This document shows, piece after piece, positions 24,724 through 32,886 of a stretch of 64,000 nt of DNA (position 1 is its first letter; each line of letters opens with the position of its first letter). The stretch is from a virus. The DNA lies in the IMG/VR virus record IMGVR_UViG_3300011261_000048, positions 29,470 to 93,469 of that record; one strand, written 5' to 3'. Made by a program: the position numbers and the translations under genes. The notes below the pieces were generated by a model, which was not told where the DNA came from, made no database searches, and saw nothing but the letters and a program-made list of their open reading frames with translations.

Positions 24724-24790
24724 CTTATTAGTCAAGTAGACTTGTTAAATATCTTAACATGTACCTGCGGGTATAGGATGAGCTAATAAG
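24724..24790 (+). ncRNA. Helix-closed RNA, 67 nt
   Basis: CTTATTAG pairs with CTAATAAG. Inner CAAGT/ACTTG hairpin next to the 5' strand. Confidence 0.5.
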
Positions 24791-24822
24791 AAAGAGGGTA
24801 CTAATGGGTATAATACCTGAAA

Positions 24823-24893
24823 TGGACAGAAGTAGAAATAGAGAATACGTCTACATTGTAGAAAGGTGTGAGGTTGGAATCCTCACCTGTCCA
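24823..24893 (+). ncRNA. tRNA-like RNA, 71 nt
   Basis: TGGACAG/CTGTCCA form an acceptor-like stem, beside a T-arm-like TGAGG-TTGGAAT-CCTCA. The T loop has G where C56 is expected, and no standard anticodon arm can be drawn (only CTAC-ATT-GTAG). It may be a degenerate tRNA or a tRNA mimic. Confidence 0.45.
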
Positions 24894-24919
24894 CAATTTA
24901 TTAAATAAAATTAAAGAAA

Positions 24920-25294
24920 ATGAGTTATAAATCAACAAGTACTAAAGGTTATATACCTTATGATTTTATTGAGCCAAATTTAGTAAGAGAACATAAAGAA
25001 GTAGATAGGTATATAAAATTATTGAATATAACTCTACCACAAGAGGAATTTATTCTTAAATGTTTGTTATCTCAGAAATGGGGTAATAAAATAATAATAG
25101 GGGAAATAAAAGAAATATCAAGAGAAAAAACTTTAGGTATGACCAAATATAAATTTTCATTAGTAGCTCCTTCAATGAATGTATCTTATTGTGATTCTAA
25201 CCCTTTTGAAAAAGAAGGTTGGTCATTAGATAATTTTGAAGATAGAGCTAGTTCTGTATATCATACTTTTATTAAAAGATTAATAAAATATTAA
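24920..25294 (+). CDS. Small protein (124 aa)
   Basis: MSYKSTSTKGYIPYDFIEPN... mixed alpha/beta. No family recognised. It lies between two noncoding RNA blocks. Confidence 0.5.
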   Translation: MSYKSTSTKGYIPYDFIEPNLVREHKEVDRYIKLLNITLPQEEFILKCLLSQKWGNKIIIGEIKEISREKTLGMTKYKFSLVAPSMNVSYCDSNPFEKEGWSLDNFEDRASSVYHTFIKRLIKY

Positions 25295-25300
25295 AATATA

Positions 25301-25476
25301 GAGTTCAGAGTACTGAAGATATTCAGTGATGAAGTAGACGTTGAAAAATTACGTAGCAATCACAGCATGCTAAGATGCGTTGTTTATTGTAAGCTACTAT
25401 TAACTCAGGGTATCCGAGACTATTGTGACTCAAGGGACTGAGATGTATTCCACTTAGAAATGGATGCTCTGAACTT
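25301..25476 (+). ncRNA. Helix-closed RNA, 176 nt (motif family member)
   Basis: AGTTCAGAG pairs with CTCTGAACT (9 bp). It contains CAGTGATGAAGTAGACGTTG, close to the 20273 element, and GTTGTTTATTGTAAGC, close to the 24175 element, so it links the two. ACTGA/TCAGT hairpin near the 5' end. Tail TTTATTTATTAACTAAAA. Confidence 0.6.
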
Positions 25477-25507
25477 TTATTTATTAACTAAAACTAAAAC
25501 TAAAATT

Positions 25508-25633
25508 ATGTATAAAGTTGTAACAACAGATGATAAAAATACTGCATTGTTTTATGGTACTTATGATGAGTGTGAGGAGTGGGCAAGAAATAACCATCAT
25601 ACTTACGGCCCTATGAATATATTACCATATTAA
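25508..25633 (+). CDS. Very small protein (41 aa)
   Basis: MYKVVTTDDKNTALFYGTYD... ATG follows the conserved leader, TAA 15 bases before the next ATG. Looks like a small alpha/beta protein. Not recognised. Confidence 0.5.
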   Translation: MYKVVTTDDKNTALFYGTYDECEEWARNNHHTYGPMNILPY

Positions 25634-25648
25634 CTAAAACTAACTAAG

Positions 25649-26029
25649 ATGAAAAAAGAATTTATACCATATGAAGAAGCATTAGTCTTAAAAGAATTAG
25701 GTTTTGATTATTGTTGTTTTTGTTCTTATCCTGAAAAAGATAAATTATCTGATTCTTTTGGAACTTTTTACAGAATAACACCTAGTAAAGTTGTGTTAGC
25801 ACCTTTATACCAACAAGTATTTAGATGGTTTAGAGACATACATAATATGCCTCACTCAATAATTGTAGGCACAAATCCTACAACAAATATTGCTTATGCT
25901 AACAACATACCAGCAGTTATTGAGGGCAAAACAGATAGTGTATATACTACCTACGAAGAAGCAGAACTCGCTTGTCTTAGAAAATTAATTGAAATTGTAA
26001 AACAAGAACAAGATGAAAAAAGAATGTAA
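25649..26029 (+). CDS. Paralogue of the 21723 protein (126 aa)
   Basis: EEALVLKELGFDYCC, QQVFRWFRDIHNM and YEEAELACLRKLIEI align with the three blocks of the protein at 21723. Function unknown. Confidence 0.6.
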   Translation: MKKEFIPYEEALVLKELGFDYCCFCSYPEKDKLSDSFGTFYRITPSKVVLAPLYQQVFRWFRDIHNMPHSIIVGTNPTTNIAYANNIPAVIEGKTDSVYTTYEEAELACLRKLIEIVKQEQDEKRM

Positions 26030-26726
26030 AACACACATGTTACCTACTAAAGGTGAAAGTCAGATACACGAAATTGATAAAAACTATTTATATTTTTCAA
26101 TATCTCAAGCAGTGCCAGCAGATAGAAGATACCACCTATACATAACAGATGACTCTAAGATTGAGGAAGGTGATTGGGTTTATAACCATGCCACCAACAA
26201 AATTTTTCAACCAAAGGGTCTAGCTGTTAATTTAGTAGGGCTTAGAAAAATAATAGCCTCTACCGATAAGTCATTAACAGTAAAAGAAACTATCAAAGTT
26301 GGAGACATAGTTAACAGCAGTAAAGAAGACTTTAATATTCAGCAAGTTCACACGCAAGAGAGTGCTAACCTTTACAATAAGTCAGACCACTACTTTAAGT
26401 GTTTACCACAAATCCCACAAGACTTCATCAAACAATACTGTGAGAATCCAGTTGAGAGTGTTTTGGTGGAGTATGAATTTAATGGAGGTGCTTGTAGTTT
26501 GGAAGAAGGGTGTACAGAACCCACAGAAGAATGTACTTGTGAACCCATTATATATTATAAGCCAACACTAAAAGACAACTGTATAATCATATCTCCTATT
26601 GAAGAGAAGAAGAAACACCCAACACCATTTAGTTTGATTAGAAAGTTCACGCAAGACCATCCCCTTGAAAGAGGTTTGCAAATTCTTGATAGTGATATTG
26701 AAAAATGGATTAAAGAAAACTTATGA
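26013..26726 (+). CDS. Conserved Bacteroides-phage-type protein (237 aa)
   Basis: Segments VPADRRYHLYITDDSKIEEG, DWVYN, IIASTDKSL and LPQIPQDFIKQYCE match a widespread, uncharacterised protein of Bacteroides phages and elements that I recall. A Cys-rich patch (CSLEEGCTEPTEECTCEP) near 160-177 may bind metal. It overlaps the preceding gene by 17 bases. Confidence 0.65.
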   Translation: MKKECKTHMLPTKGESQIHEIDKNYLYFSISQAVPADRRYHLYITDDSKIEEGDWVYNHATNKIFQPKGLAVNLVGLRKIIASTDKSLTVKETIKVGDIVNSSKEDFNIQQVHTQESANLYNKSDHYFKCLPQIPQDFIKQYCENPVESVLVEYEFNGGACSLEEGCTEPTEECTCEPIIYYKPTLKDNCIIISPIEEKKKHPTPFSLIRKFTQDHPLERGLQILDSDIEKWIKENL

Positions 26727-26833
26727 TTATGGCTTCGAGGGTTTAAAGAATGAATTACTAAACCAGTTAACTTTTTAAATAACGATTGCAATATGTTTAG
26801 TTACGGATTAATAATAACTTAAAATTTTATAAA

Positions 26834-27106
26834 ATGGAAAATACGATAAACAAATACACAGAGAAACTTGCGATATTAAAAGAGAATAGAGAAAAAACAG
26901 TAGATACTAATACTGATGCAGAAAATGAACTATACGACCAACTAATTAAGCAAGTTGCGGAGTTTGTTAGAGACTTGAAGCAATTAAATATATTATGTGT
27001 TAGCAACTGCAGGGAACTGTTACTTGCTTTCGCTGAATATTGGAATGGATGTAATAACTCTTTAATTGAAGAAACAAACATTGATGAGTTTCTTAAAAGC
27101 AAGTAA
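26834..27106 (+). CDS. Small helical protein (90 aa)
   Basis: Coiled-coil-like N-terminus, then NCRELLLAFAEYWNGCNN. An open frame also exists on the other strand, but the leader and codon pattern favour this one. Confidence 0.5.
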   Translation: MENTINKYTEKLAILKENREKTVDTNTDAENELYDQLIKQVAEFVRDLKQLNILCVSNCRELLLAFAEYWNGCNNSLIEETNIDEFLKSK

Positions 27107-27176
27107 TTGTTGCTAACGGACAAGAATATGAAGCGTTTTAATGCTTTGCAAATAATTAATAAATAACTTTACAAAA

Positions 27177-28142
27177 ATGAGAAAAGTAACAAAAGATGAA
27201 GTAATAGAAAAATATAAAGATGCATTACGAATAAAAAGTACATTTGGACACCCTTTTACACTTGACTTAAGTACTTTACATGGCAATGGTAGTTCTTGGT
27301 ATGTAAAAGATGGTGTGGATATGGTTAGAAACATATATACGGCTACTGAAAATGAGCCGTGGGGAGAAATAATAACATTTAAAGCTAAATCTAATGTAGT
27401 AACAGATGAACATTTAAAGCACTTTAACTACGAGTACCCAAAAGAAGTATTAGAATTATGGTGTAAAGAGCAAGTATTACAAGGTAATAAATTTGACCCT
27501 ACTAAACTTAAAAAGGATAAAGGCTCAGGTGGGGTGCTTTGGCGTACATCTACTCAAGGACATAGTTTCTGGCAACGGATAATAGAGGATAAAATGTTTG
27601 ATAGTGCACGTATACCTGCACCTAGGCCTACTGAATATGCCTATAAACATAACTACCCTCCTAAAGTTAATGAAACAAAGAAAGTAGTTTGGTACAGAAT
27701 AGTAAAGCCTTTACATTATGACGGGGAGCCAAGGGTATTAGTTAAGTCTTCTAAACCTCTTCCTGAAGTAGGTGATATTTCTTGGGAAATTACCCCTATT
27801 ACAGGGAAAAGTATAGACTGTATACATTTAGAGCGTAATAAATTCAGTGCTAATATAGATAAAAGCTGTGTAGTAGAAATAGATAATCCTTATGATTCTA
27901 AACCAACAGTACATGGTGGAAGTTGGATGGGATTAACTAGTGAAAACCATTTAGGTAAATCATTTGTAATTAATAGTGATAATGCAGGAAGTATACAGTT
28001 ACCATGGGAAACACATACGTATAGTAGTAAAACAGAACTAGTACCTAAAAAAGAATCTAGCTCTATGCTTAAAAAAATAGGGGAACCTATTATCTTTAAA
28101 AAGAAGAAAGAAAGAAAACGTAATTTAATAATAACCAAATAA
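27177..28142 (+). CDS. Hypothetical protein (321 aa)
   Basis: Alpha/beta N-terminal half, beta-rich C-terminal half, with a basic end (KKKKERKRNLIITK). No motif recognised. It lies in the early accessory region. Confidence 0.55.
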   Translation: MRKVTKDEVIEKYKDALRIKSTFGHPFTLDLSTLHGNGSSWYVKDGVDMVRNIYTATENEPWGEIITFKAKSNVVTDEHLKHFNYEYPKEVLELWCKEQVLQGNKFDPTKLKKDKGSGGVLWRTSTQGHSFWQRIIEDKMFDSARIPAPRPTEYAYKHNYPPKVNETKKVVWYRIVKPLHYDGEPRVLVKSSKPLPEVGDISWEITPITGKSIDCIHLERNKFSANIDKSCVVEIDNPYDSKPTVHGGSWMGLTSENHLGKSFVINSDNAGSIQLPWETHTYSSKTELVPKKESSSMLKKIGEPIIFKKKKERKRNLIITK

Positions 28143-28151
28143 AAAGTAAAC

Positions 28152-28514
28152 ATGAGTTTAACAGAAGGAGTAACAGAAGGAGTATCGTATTTTGTAAAGC
28201 AAACTATTGCCTTGATGAAAGGAGATACAGATGAAGCATTAGCTTTAAAGAACAGAAAAAGAGCAATTGCTGGTATCAAAGCAGAATTAACTCAATTAGA
28301 GTTATTGAAAATGGATGCAGAGCAAGAAGTAGAAGATGCTGAAGCATTAGTGAAAGCTGCAAAGTTTCCAGTAGAATTAATTACTGACACTAAGAGCTAC
28401 ATCTTTAATCTTAAAGAATATTTAGGATTACTAGAGACTAGACAGGATGCTTTAGATGATGTAAATCATTCTATAGAATTTCAAACTGGTTTACTAGCTG
28501 AAATCTCTAAGTAA
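28152..28514 (+). CDS. Coiled-coil protein (120 aa)
   Basis: Almost wholly helical with heptad-like charged stretches (KAELTQLELLKMDAEQEVED). A structural or scaffolding role is possible. It ends at a terminator. Confidence 0.6.
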   Translation: MSLTEGVTEGVSYFVKQTIALMKGDTDEALALKNRKRAIAGIKAELTQLELLKMDAEQEVEDAEALVKAAKFPVELITDTKSYIFNLKEYLGLLETRQDALDDVNHSIEFQTGLLAEISK

Positions 28515-28520
28515 AATTAA

Positions 28521-28555
28521 AACCCTCTCTTGAAATATAGGGAGGGTTATTATTA
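28521..28555 (+). terminator. Terminator
   Basis: AACCCTC...GAGGGTT followed by ATTATTAA. Confidence 0.7.
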
Positions 28556-28572
28556 ACCTAAAAAATCACAAT

Positions 28573-28782
28573 ATGATCACATTACCAATAATAATTACTT
28601 TAGTAGTTATACTATGGAATTATATAACCTACAGAAAATGTAGAAAAGTTAAAGCAAAATTTAACTTATTTGAAGCATGTGTATATGAGAAATGGAAAAC
28701 CACTAGGTATTTTATAAACACTTCTTACATTTGCTTACTTATAACAGCAATAGGACTATTAATAATATATTATTGTCCTTAG
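28573..28782 (+). CDS. Small membrane protein (69 aa)
   Basis: Hydrophobic helices at about 2-17 and 48-66 flank a charged loop with two Cys. Probable inner-membrane protein. Function unknown. Confidence 0.55.
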   Translation: MITLPIIITLVVILWNYITYRKCRKVKAKFNLFEACVYEKWKTTRYFINTSYICLLITAIGLLIIYYCP

Positions 28783-28805
28783 TATTAATCTAAAAAATTA
28801 AAGAT

Positions 28806-29078
28806 ATGTTTGAATCAGAATGTAAAATATTATACCAAGATTATGATAAAAAGCATCTTAAGAGGTGTTTGAAAGTCCTAAAGAAAAGGCAACAGATGGA
28901 TCCAGATGATGAATTAGCATATCATATAAACTATCTTGAAGATAGAATTTACTTTTTAGCAATTACTAACAGTAGACTAGAAAGGCTTAGAAATTGGCTT
29001 GTAGAGTCAGCTGATTTATTCATAGTATTTTTTGGAATCTTAATGGCTATGCTATTATTATATATACTGATTAAATAG
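28806..29078 (+). CDS. Tail-anchored small membrane protein (90 aa)
   Basis: A charged helical body (KRCLKVLKKRQQMDPDDELA) and one C-terminal hydrophobic helix (LFIVFFGILMAMLLLYILIK). Function unknown. Confidence 0.55.
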   Translation: MFESECKILYQDYDKKHLKRCLKVLKKRQQMDPDDELAYHINYLEDRIYFLAITNSRLERLRNWLVESADLFIVFFGILMAMLLLYILIK

Positions 29079-29079
29079 T

Positions 29080-29385
29080 ATGAAAGTAACAGCTAAGCAA
29101 GAAAAGAAGAAAGATTTAATATGGCATATGTGGAGTGTAAAGAAAATGACTTTTAGGGCTATTGCTAAAGAAGTAAAATTACCTTTAACCCATGTATACA
29201 ATACTGTTAATGCTAAAAAAGTACAACATAACTATAAGGAGAGTTATGCTATACCTATTGGCCTGGGTAATGCTAAAAATAAAGTAAACCTAAAAGTAAA
29301 TGATGAAATGGAGTATGGTACTCCTGTTTTTAAATGTACTTGGGATGATTTATCTAAAGCAGAACAACAGTTAGCAACAAATTAA
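29080..29385 (+). CDS. Helix-turn-helix protein (101 aa)
   Basis: KKMTFRAIAKEVKLPLTHVY looks like a helix-turn-helix. The rest is short and basic. A small regulator or DNA-binding protein is likely. ATG is one base after the preceding stop. Confidence 0.55.
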   Translation: MKVTAKQEKKKDLIWHMWSVKKMTFRAIAKEVKLPLTHVYNTVNAKKVQHNYKESYAIPIGLGNAKNKVNLKVNDEMEYGTPVFKCTWDDLSKAEQQLATN

Positions 29386-29418
29386 AGAAGTATACCCGAC
29401 AAGGAATACGTAGTCTAT

Positions 29419-29473
29419 AGCCCTTTGAGGTTCACTGTAAATATAGTCTAGCCCTGATGAGTGTGAAGGGGCT
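29419..29473 (+). ncRNA. Helix-closed element, 55 nt
   Basis: AGCCCTT pairs with AAGG(G)GCT, with CACT/AGTG inside, then TTATTTAA. It may act as terminator. TATAGTCTA-like sequence is repeated inside. Confidence 0.45.
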
Positions 29474-29497
29474 TATTTAACAACTTAAAAATTAACA

Positions 29498-29812
29498 ATG
29501 AGTAAGAGAAAACCAAGACATCATTATGCTACCGCTAAGTACCCTACTAAAGTAATAATATTACCTAGGTTTGATGCTGAAGAAGATAATTATATGCAAT
29601 TTCAAAAAGAAACTGTATTAGTTACTCCTAACAAAGTGATAGATAAGGATACCGAAACAGAAAGATGGGAATACCCACATGAAGCATTAGCTAGAATAGA
29701 GAAACTAGCAGAGGCAAGAGTGGCCCAATTGAATATAGAGTATAAAACTAGTAATGGTTTTTATATTCTTAAGAAAGGAATACGTACTTCACGTAAAGTG
29801 AAGAATTATTAA
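29498..29812 (+). CDS. Small protein (104 aa)
   Basis: Basic at both ends, with a Glu/Arg/Ala helix near 65-80 (HEALARIEKLAEARVAQL). No family recognised. Confidence 0.5.
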   Translation: MSKRKPRHHYATAKYPTKVIILPRFDAEEDNYMQFQKETVLVTPNKVIDKDTETERWEYPHEALARIEKLAEARVAQLNIEYKTSNGFYILKKGIRTSRKVKNY

Positions 29813-29826
29813 CTAAACTAAATACA

Positions 29827-30261
29827 ATGGAAAAATCTACAAGAAAAGATATTATACTGAATATAATATTCTGGGCAATAGTAGTACTAGCTTTCCTATT
29901 TATGATAGGAGGCAGTTTACATGCACAGACTAAGAGTGAAGTATATAAGGAGATAATTAAACAGGGTATAAAACATCCTGATATAGTTATGGCCCAAGCT
30001 AGATTAGAAACAGGTAACTTTACTTCTGGTATTTGTAAGCGTAATAACAATTTGTTTGGTATGAAACTACCTAAACAAAGAAGAACTACAGCAATAGGAG
30101 AAAGTAAAGGGCATGCTAGGTATAATAACTGGAAGAAATCAGTAGAAGATTATAAAATTTGGCAAGATACCTTTTATAAAGAAGGAGATTATTATATTTT
30201 CTTAGAATCTCATGGTTATGCTACAAGTAATACCTATATTAGCAAACTAAAACAATTTTAA
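29827..30261 (+). CDS. Glucosaminidase-type endolysin with membrane anchor (144 aa)
   Basis: A membrane helix or signal (about 8-35) precedes a small glucosaminidase-like domain: MAQARLETGNFTSG contains the Glu of this fold, then NNNLFGMK and YNNWKKSVEDY, as in FlgJ/Bax-like enzymes. It would cut peptidoglycan. The N-terminal segment may be a signal-anchor that exports it, as in SAR endolysins. Confidence 0.75.
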   Translation: MEKSTRKDIILNIIFWAIVVLAFLFMIGGSLHAQTKSEVYKEIIKQGIKHPDIVMAQARLETGNFTSGICKRNNNLFGMKLPKQRRTTAIGESKGHARYNNWKKSVEDYKIWQDTFYKEGDYYIFLESHGYATSNTYISKLKQF

Positions 30262-30263
30262 TA

Positions 30264-30437
30264 ATGGGAGATGAAAGTATAATGCCTTGGGGTATTCATC
30301 AAGGTAAACAAATGCAGGAAGTACCTGCTACCTATCTTATATTTCTATTAACAGAAAATAAGGCTAATGGAGAAGTACTAGAGTACATTCAAGAAAATGA
30401 AGAGACTTTAAGACTTGAGATAAAACAAGGACTATGA
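30264..30437 (+). CDS. DUF3820-like small protein (57 aa)
   Basis: MPWGIHQGKQMQEVPATYLI follows the DUF3820 pattern (MPFGKYKGK...P.DYLLWL). It overlaps the next ATG (ATGA). The family is linked to nuclease-associated phage proteins, but its function is not established. Confidence 0.6.
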   Translation: MGDESIMPWGIHQGKQMQEVPATYLIFLLTENKANGEVLEYIQENEETLRLEIKQGL

Positions 30438-30751
30438 GTGAAATAGGGGACAGAAGTAATGAAGGTAAATTAAAATGGTCTTTAGTATCTTGGAAAGCAT
30501 TAGCTCCTATGGTAAAAGTACTAATGTTTGGAGCAACTAAATACTCTGCATGGAATTGGACTAAAGGACTTAAGTATACAGAAATCTGTGAAAGCCTTTT
30601 ACGGCACACACATGCCTTTTTAGAAGGAGAAGATGATGATCCAGAAAGTAAATTAGAACATGTAGGGCATATACTATGTAATGCAATGTTCTTATCATAT
30701 ATGTTTCTTTTTAAGAAAGATATGGATGATAGAGAAAAATTAAATAATTAA
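30434..30751 (+). CDS. dATP/dGTP diphosphohydrolase N-terminal-domain-like protein (105 aa)
   Basis: The sequence KVLMFGATKYSAWNWTKGLK then LLRHTHAFLEGEDDDPES and HVGHILCNAMFL matches the DUF5664 / dGTP_diPhyd_N pattern seen in phage nucleotide-pool proteins. Likely acts on dNTPs. Translationally coupled to the DUF3820-like gene. Confidence 0.7.
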   Translation: MSEIGDRSNEGKLKWSLVSWKALAPMVKVLMFGATKYSAWNWTKGLKYTEICESLLRHTHAFLEGEDDDPESKLEHVGHILCNAMFLSYMFLFKKDMDDREKLNN

Positions 30752-30775
30752 AATAATATAAAAATATAGACACAT

Positions 30776-31135
30776 ATGGGAAATTTTAGCAGGAGATTAG
30801 ATTTTGTAGTAGGATTAATTACTGGGAGAACTAAGAAAGTAAAAGATAGTGAAGGTAGAGTAAGAGAAGAATTTGTTCCTAATCAATGGAATAAGCATCC
30901 TCTAATCTCTGTATTAGAGAAAGGTAGTCCAGATAAGACTAGGATGGAAATCTTAGAAAAGGAAGGATTAGTGCTACCAGCCTTAAATATCAATAGAGAT
31001 GTTTTTGGTAAAACACCAAGAGAGAAGAGATATCTTAAGAAACTTAAAGCTGAACATAAAAAGGCTTTAATTAATGCAGGATTTAATCCTAAGAAGAGAC
31101 TAAATGTGTCTGAACCTATGACCTTACATGCGTAA
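30776..31135 (+). CDS. Small basic protein (119 aa)
   Basis: Arg/Lys-rich, with a C-terminal KTPREKRYLKKLKAEHKKAL helix. It precedes the tmRNA. No family recognised. Confidence 0.5.
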   Translation: MGNFSRRLDFVVGLITGRTKKVKDSEGRVREEFVPNQWNKHPLISVLEKGSPDKTRMEILEKEGLVLPALNINRDVFGKTPREKRYLKKLKAEHKKALINAGFNPKKRLNVSEPMTLHA

Positions 31136-31167
31136 GGTTATTATAGTTTAGATAAACAATACTGAGG

Positions 31168-31198
31168 GCTACTACTATAGAAGTAGTCCTCTTTATAT
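31168..31198 (+). terminator. Hairpin just upstream of the tmRNA
   Basis: GAGGGCTACT...AAGTAGTCCTC followed by TTTATAT, ending where the tmRNA begins. It is a terminator or a processing site. Confidence 0.55.
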
Positions 31199-31583
31199 GG
31201 GCCTGTTCTGGAATTGCTTTATGTAGGAAAATTATAATATCAGCAGTCAGTGGTGACTTTAAATACTGTAGGTGAATTTCAATAAACGGAAATACAATCA
31301 AAAATGAAGTTGGCTCTAGAGCTGACGTAGAAGCTCCAATGATTAAGTTCTTTGGAGGTGACGTAACAGAAGGTTCTGTTATTGCTCCAGCAATGGAGAT
31401 GGCTATTGCAGCCTAAACCCAAAATAGTTTCTTAGTTCTATAAAAACTAAGTGGTGGAGGTTAACATCTAATGTTGACCCTAGACTAATTCTGAAGTTAG
31501 TCTTTAAATAAGTATCAGAGTAAGCTGTATAAATATTATATTTAGAATATGTGAATACAAGGGTTCGACTCCCTTCAGGTCCA
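31199..31583 (+). ncRNA. ssrA: Phage tmRNA with a 42-codon tag
   Basis: GGGCCTG (31199-31205) pairs with CAGGTCC (31576-31582), with A as discriminator. The T arm is AAGGG-TTCGACT-CCCTT. The 5' end GGGCCTGTTCTGGAAT matches the tmRNA signature GGGGCTGATTCTGGATT. Helix P2 is AAATTATAATATCAGC with GCTGTATAAATATTATATTT. The tag frame resumes at GGA (31288), after AAAC as in Bacteroidetes tmRNAs, and reads GNTIKNEVGSRADV... to ...APAMEMAIAA with stop TAA at 31414. Bacterial tags are usually about 8-35 residues. CCA is not encoded. It would rescue stalled ribosomes and tag their products. Confidence 0.9.
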
Positions 31584-31587
31584 CTAC

Positions 31588-31687
31588 AATAGTTAAAAGC
31601 GAAAATCTTTGGATAAGTAGAGTAGGTAAGAGTTAGATCTGAGATTTACCTTCTCCCTTTGAATAACGTGAGTAACTTTTAACTATT
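31588..31687 (+). ncRNA. Helix-closed RNA next to tmRNA, 100 nt
   Basis: AATAGTTAAAAG pairs perfectly with CTTTTAACTATT (12 bp), followed by TTTATTAAC. Inner GGTAA/TTACC stem. Confidence 0.6.
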
Positions 31688-31710
31688 TTTATTAACTTTA
31701 AAAACAAGCA

Positions 31711-32454
31711 ATGAAATATAAATTAATTAAAGAATATCCAGGAAGTCCTAAAAAGGGGTTTATTTCTAATAATGAAGGAGGAGTAAGTCATTATCATAAA
31801 GACCATCCTGACTTCTGGGAGGAAGTAGTTGAAAAAGATTATGAGATACTGTCAATTATATCCACTAAGTACAATAGTATATATGGTAGAGGAGAAATAC
31901 AAAATATTCATAGAAAAAATTATACACATAGTAATAATTTGGCAGATGATTCTCCTTGGAATATCCATTCAGTCAAAAGATTACATGATGGTGAAGTATT
32001 TAATGTTGGTGATAGTATCAATGTAATGCATCATCCTCATCACCCTAAAGGAGTTAAGATAAGATCTTTGACAGTAGATAAGGATTATATTTGTGTAAGT
32101 ACCACTGATGATATAGATAGTGCTTTTTCAGGTGGAGCAGGGTTTAACTTCTTAATAGCGGAACATAATATCAAACCATTATTCACAACAGAAGATGGTG
32201 TTGATATATTTAAGAATGACACTTATTATGTTGTTTGGAAAGATTTTACTTTTGCCTTAACAAACCAAGAACCTGGGAGTGAGGCAGTAAAAAGAGTTTT
32301 AACTAGATACTCAACACAAGAAAAAGCTGAAGAATATATTCTAATGAATAAACCTTGTTTATCTATTAAGGAAGTACAAGAAGCATACTATCTTAGTGCT
32401 AGAGAACATACTCATATAGATAAATTAATAACAATAGCAAAAAGTAAATTATGA
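31711..32454 (+). CDS. Conserved Bacteroides-phage-type protein (247 aa)
   Basis: Starts MKYKLIKEYPGSPKKGFISN then HPDFWEEVVEKDYEILS, a pattern I recall in many uncharacterised Bacteroides phage proteins. The mid region is beta-rich and His-rich (HHPHHP). The last base of its stop overlaps the lipoprotein start. Function unknown. Confidence 0.6.
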   Translation: MKYKLIKEYPGSPKKGFISNNEGGVSHYHKDHPDFWEEVVEKDYEILSIISTKYNSIYGRGEIQNIHRKNYTHSNNLADDSPWNIHSVKRLHDGEVFNVGDSINVMHHPHHPKGVKIRSLTVDKDYICVSTTDDIDSAFSGGAGFNFLIAEHNIKPLFTTEDGVDIFKNDTYYVVWKDFTFALTNQEPGSEAVKRVLTRYSTQEKAEEYILMNKPCLSIKEVQEAYYLSAREHTHIDKLITIAKSKL

Positions 32455-32786
32455 AAAAATACATAGCAATAATGTTAGTAGTAATACTAACAAGTATTAG
32501 TTGTACAAAGATGACAACTAATAACAGAATAGAAGGAACATGGACTGCCAATGATATTGGTGTTGAACATGTAGAAACTTATTCTGATGGGTATATAATG
32601 AATGAAAATGGAGATACTACTTATATTTATGAAGTAATGTCTAAAGGTATAATTCATTATAATCAAGTGTTTCCTAATGATTCATTAGGTGCTTTAGAAG
32701 AATACACAATTATTTCTATAAGTAAAAAGGAAATGATTATAGAATATGGAGTTTTAGGTCAGAAAACCTGGAGTAAGAGAGATTAG
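32451..32786 (+). CDS. Lipoprotein (111 aa)
   Basis: Signal MKKYIAIMLVVILTSISC with lipobox-like TSISC, so Cys18 is the likely lipid site. A beta-rich lipocalin-like body (IEGTWTANDIG) follows. Probably sits in the host envelope and may affect superinfection. Confidence 0.65.
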   Translation: MKKYIAIMLVVILTSISCTKMTTNNRIEGTWTANDIGVEHVETYSDGYIMNENGDTTYIYEVMSKGIIHYNQVFPNDSLGALEEYTIISISKKEMIIEYGVLGQKTWSKRD

Positions 32787-32833
32787 TGGGTTATGGTTTT
32801 CTACACTTAAACAAGAAATCCGTGGGTTAATAC

Positions 32834-32863
32834 GGTCCAGGTGTGATTACCTGGACCTTTTTA
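32834..32863 (+). terminator. Strong terminator
   Basis: GGTCCAGGT - gtgatt region - ACCTGGACC followed by TTTTT; perfect 9-bp stem. Confidence 0.9.
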
Positions 32864-32886
32864 CATTAAAAATTAAAACAACTATA

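Noticed and set aside
24823-24893. Canonical tRNA gene
   Set aside because: Acceptor and T-arm-like stems exist, but the T loop is TTGGAAT and no 5-bp anticodon arm with U33 can be drawn.
26827-27123. A 98-codon frame opposite the 90-aa gene
   Set aside because: Ser/Phe/Leu-rich product as expected for the antisense of an AT-rich gene; no leader.
29452-29470. CTGATGAG followed by GTGTGAAGG, like the hammerhead ribozyme core
   Set aside because: No stem II between CTGATGAG and GAA, and the needed GAAA plus cleavage triplet are missing.
31285-31416. Ordinary small gene instead of a tmRNA tag
   Set aside because: The frame has no start codon at its head and lies wholly inside a RNA with complete tmRNA ends and pairing.
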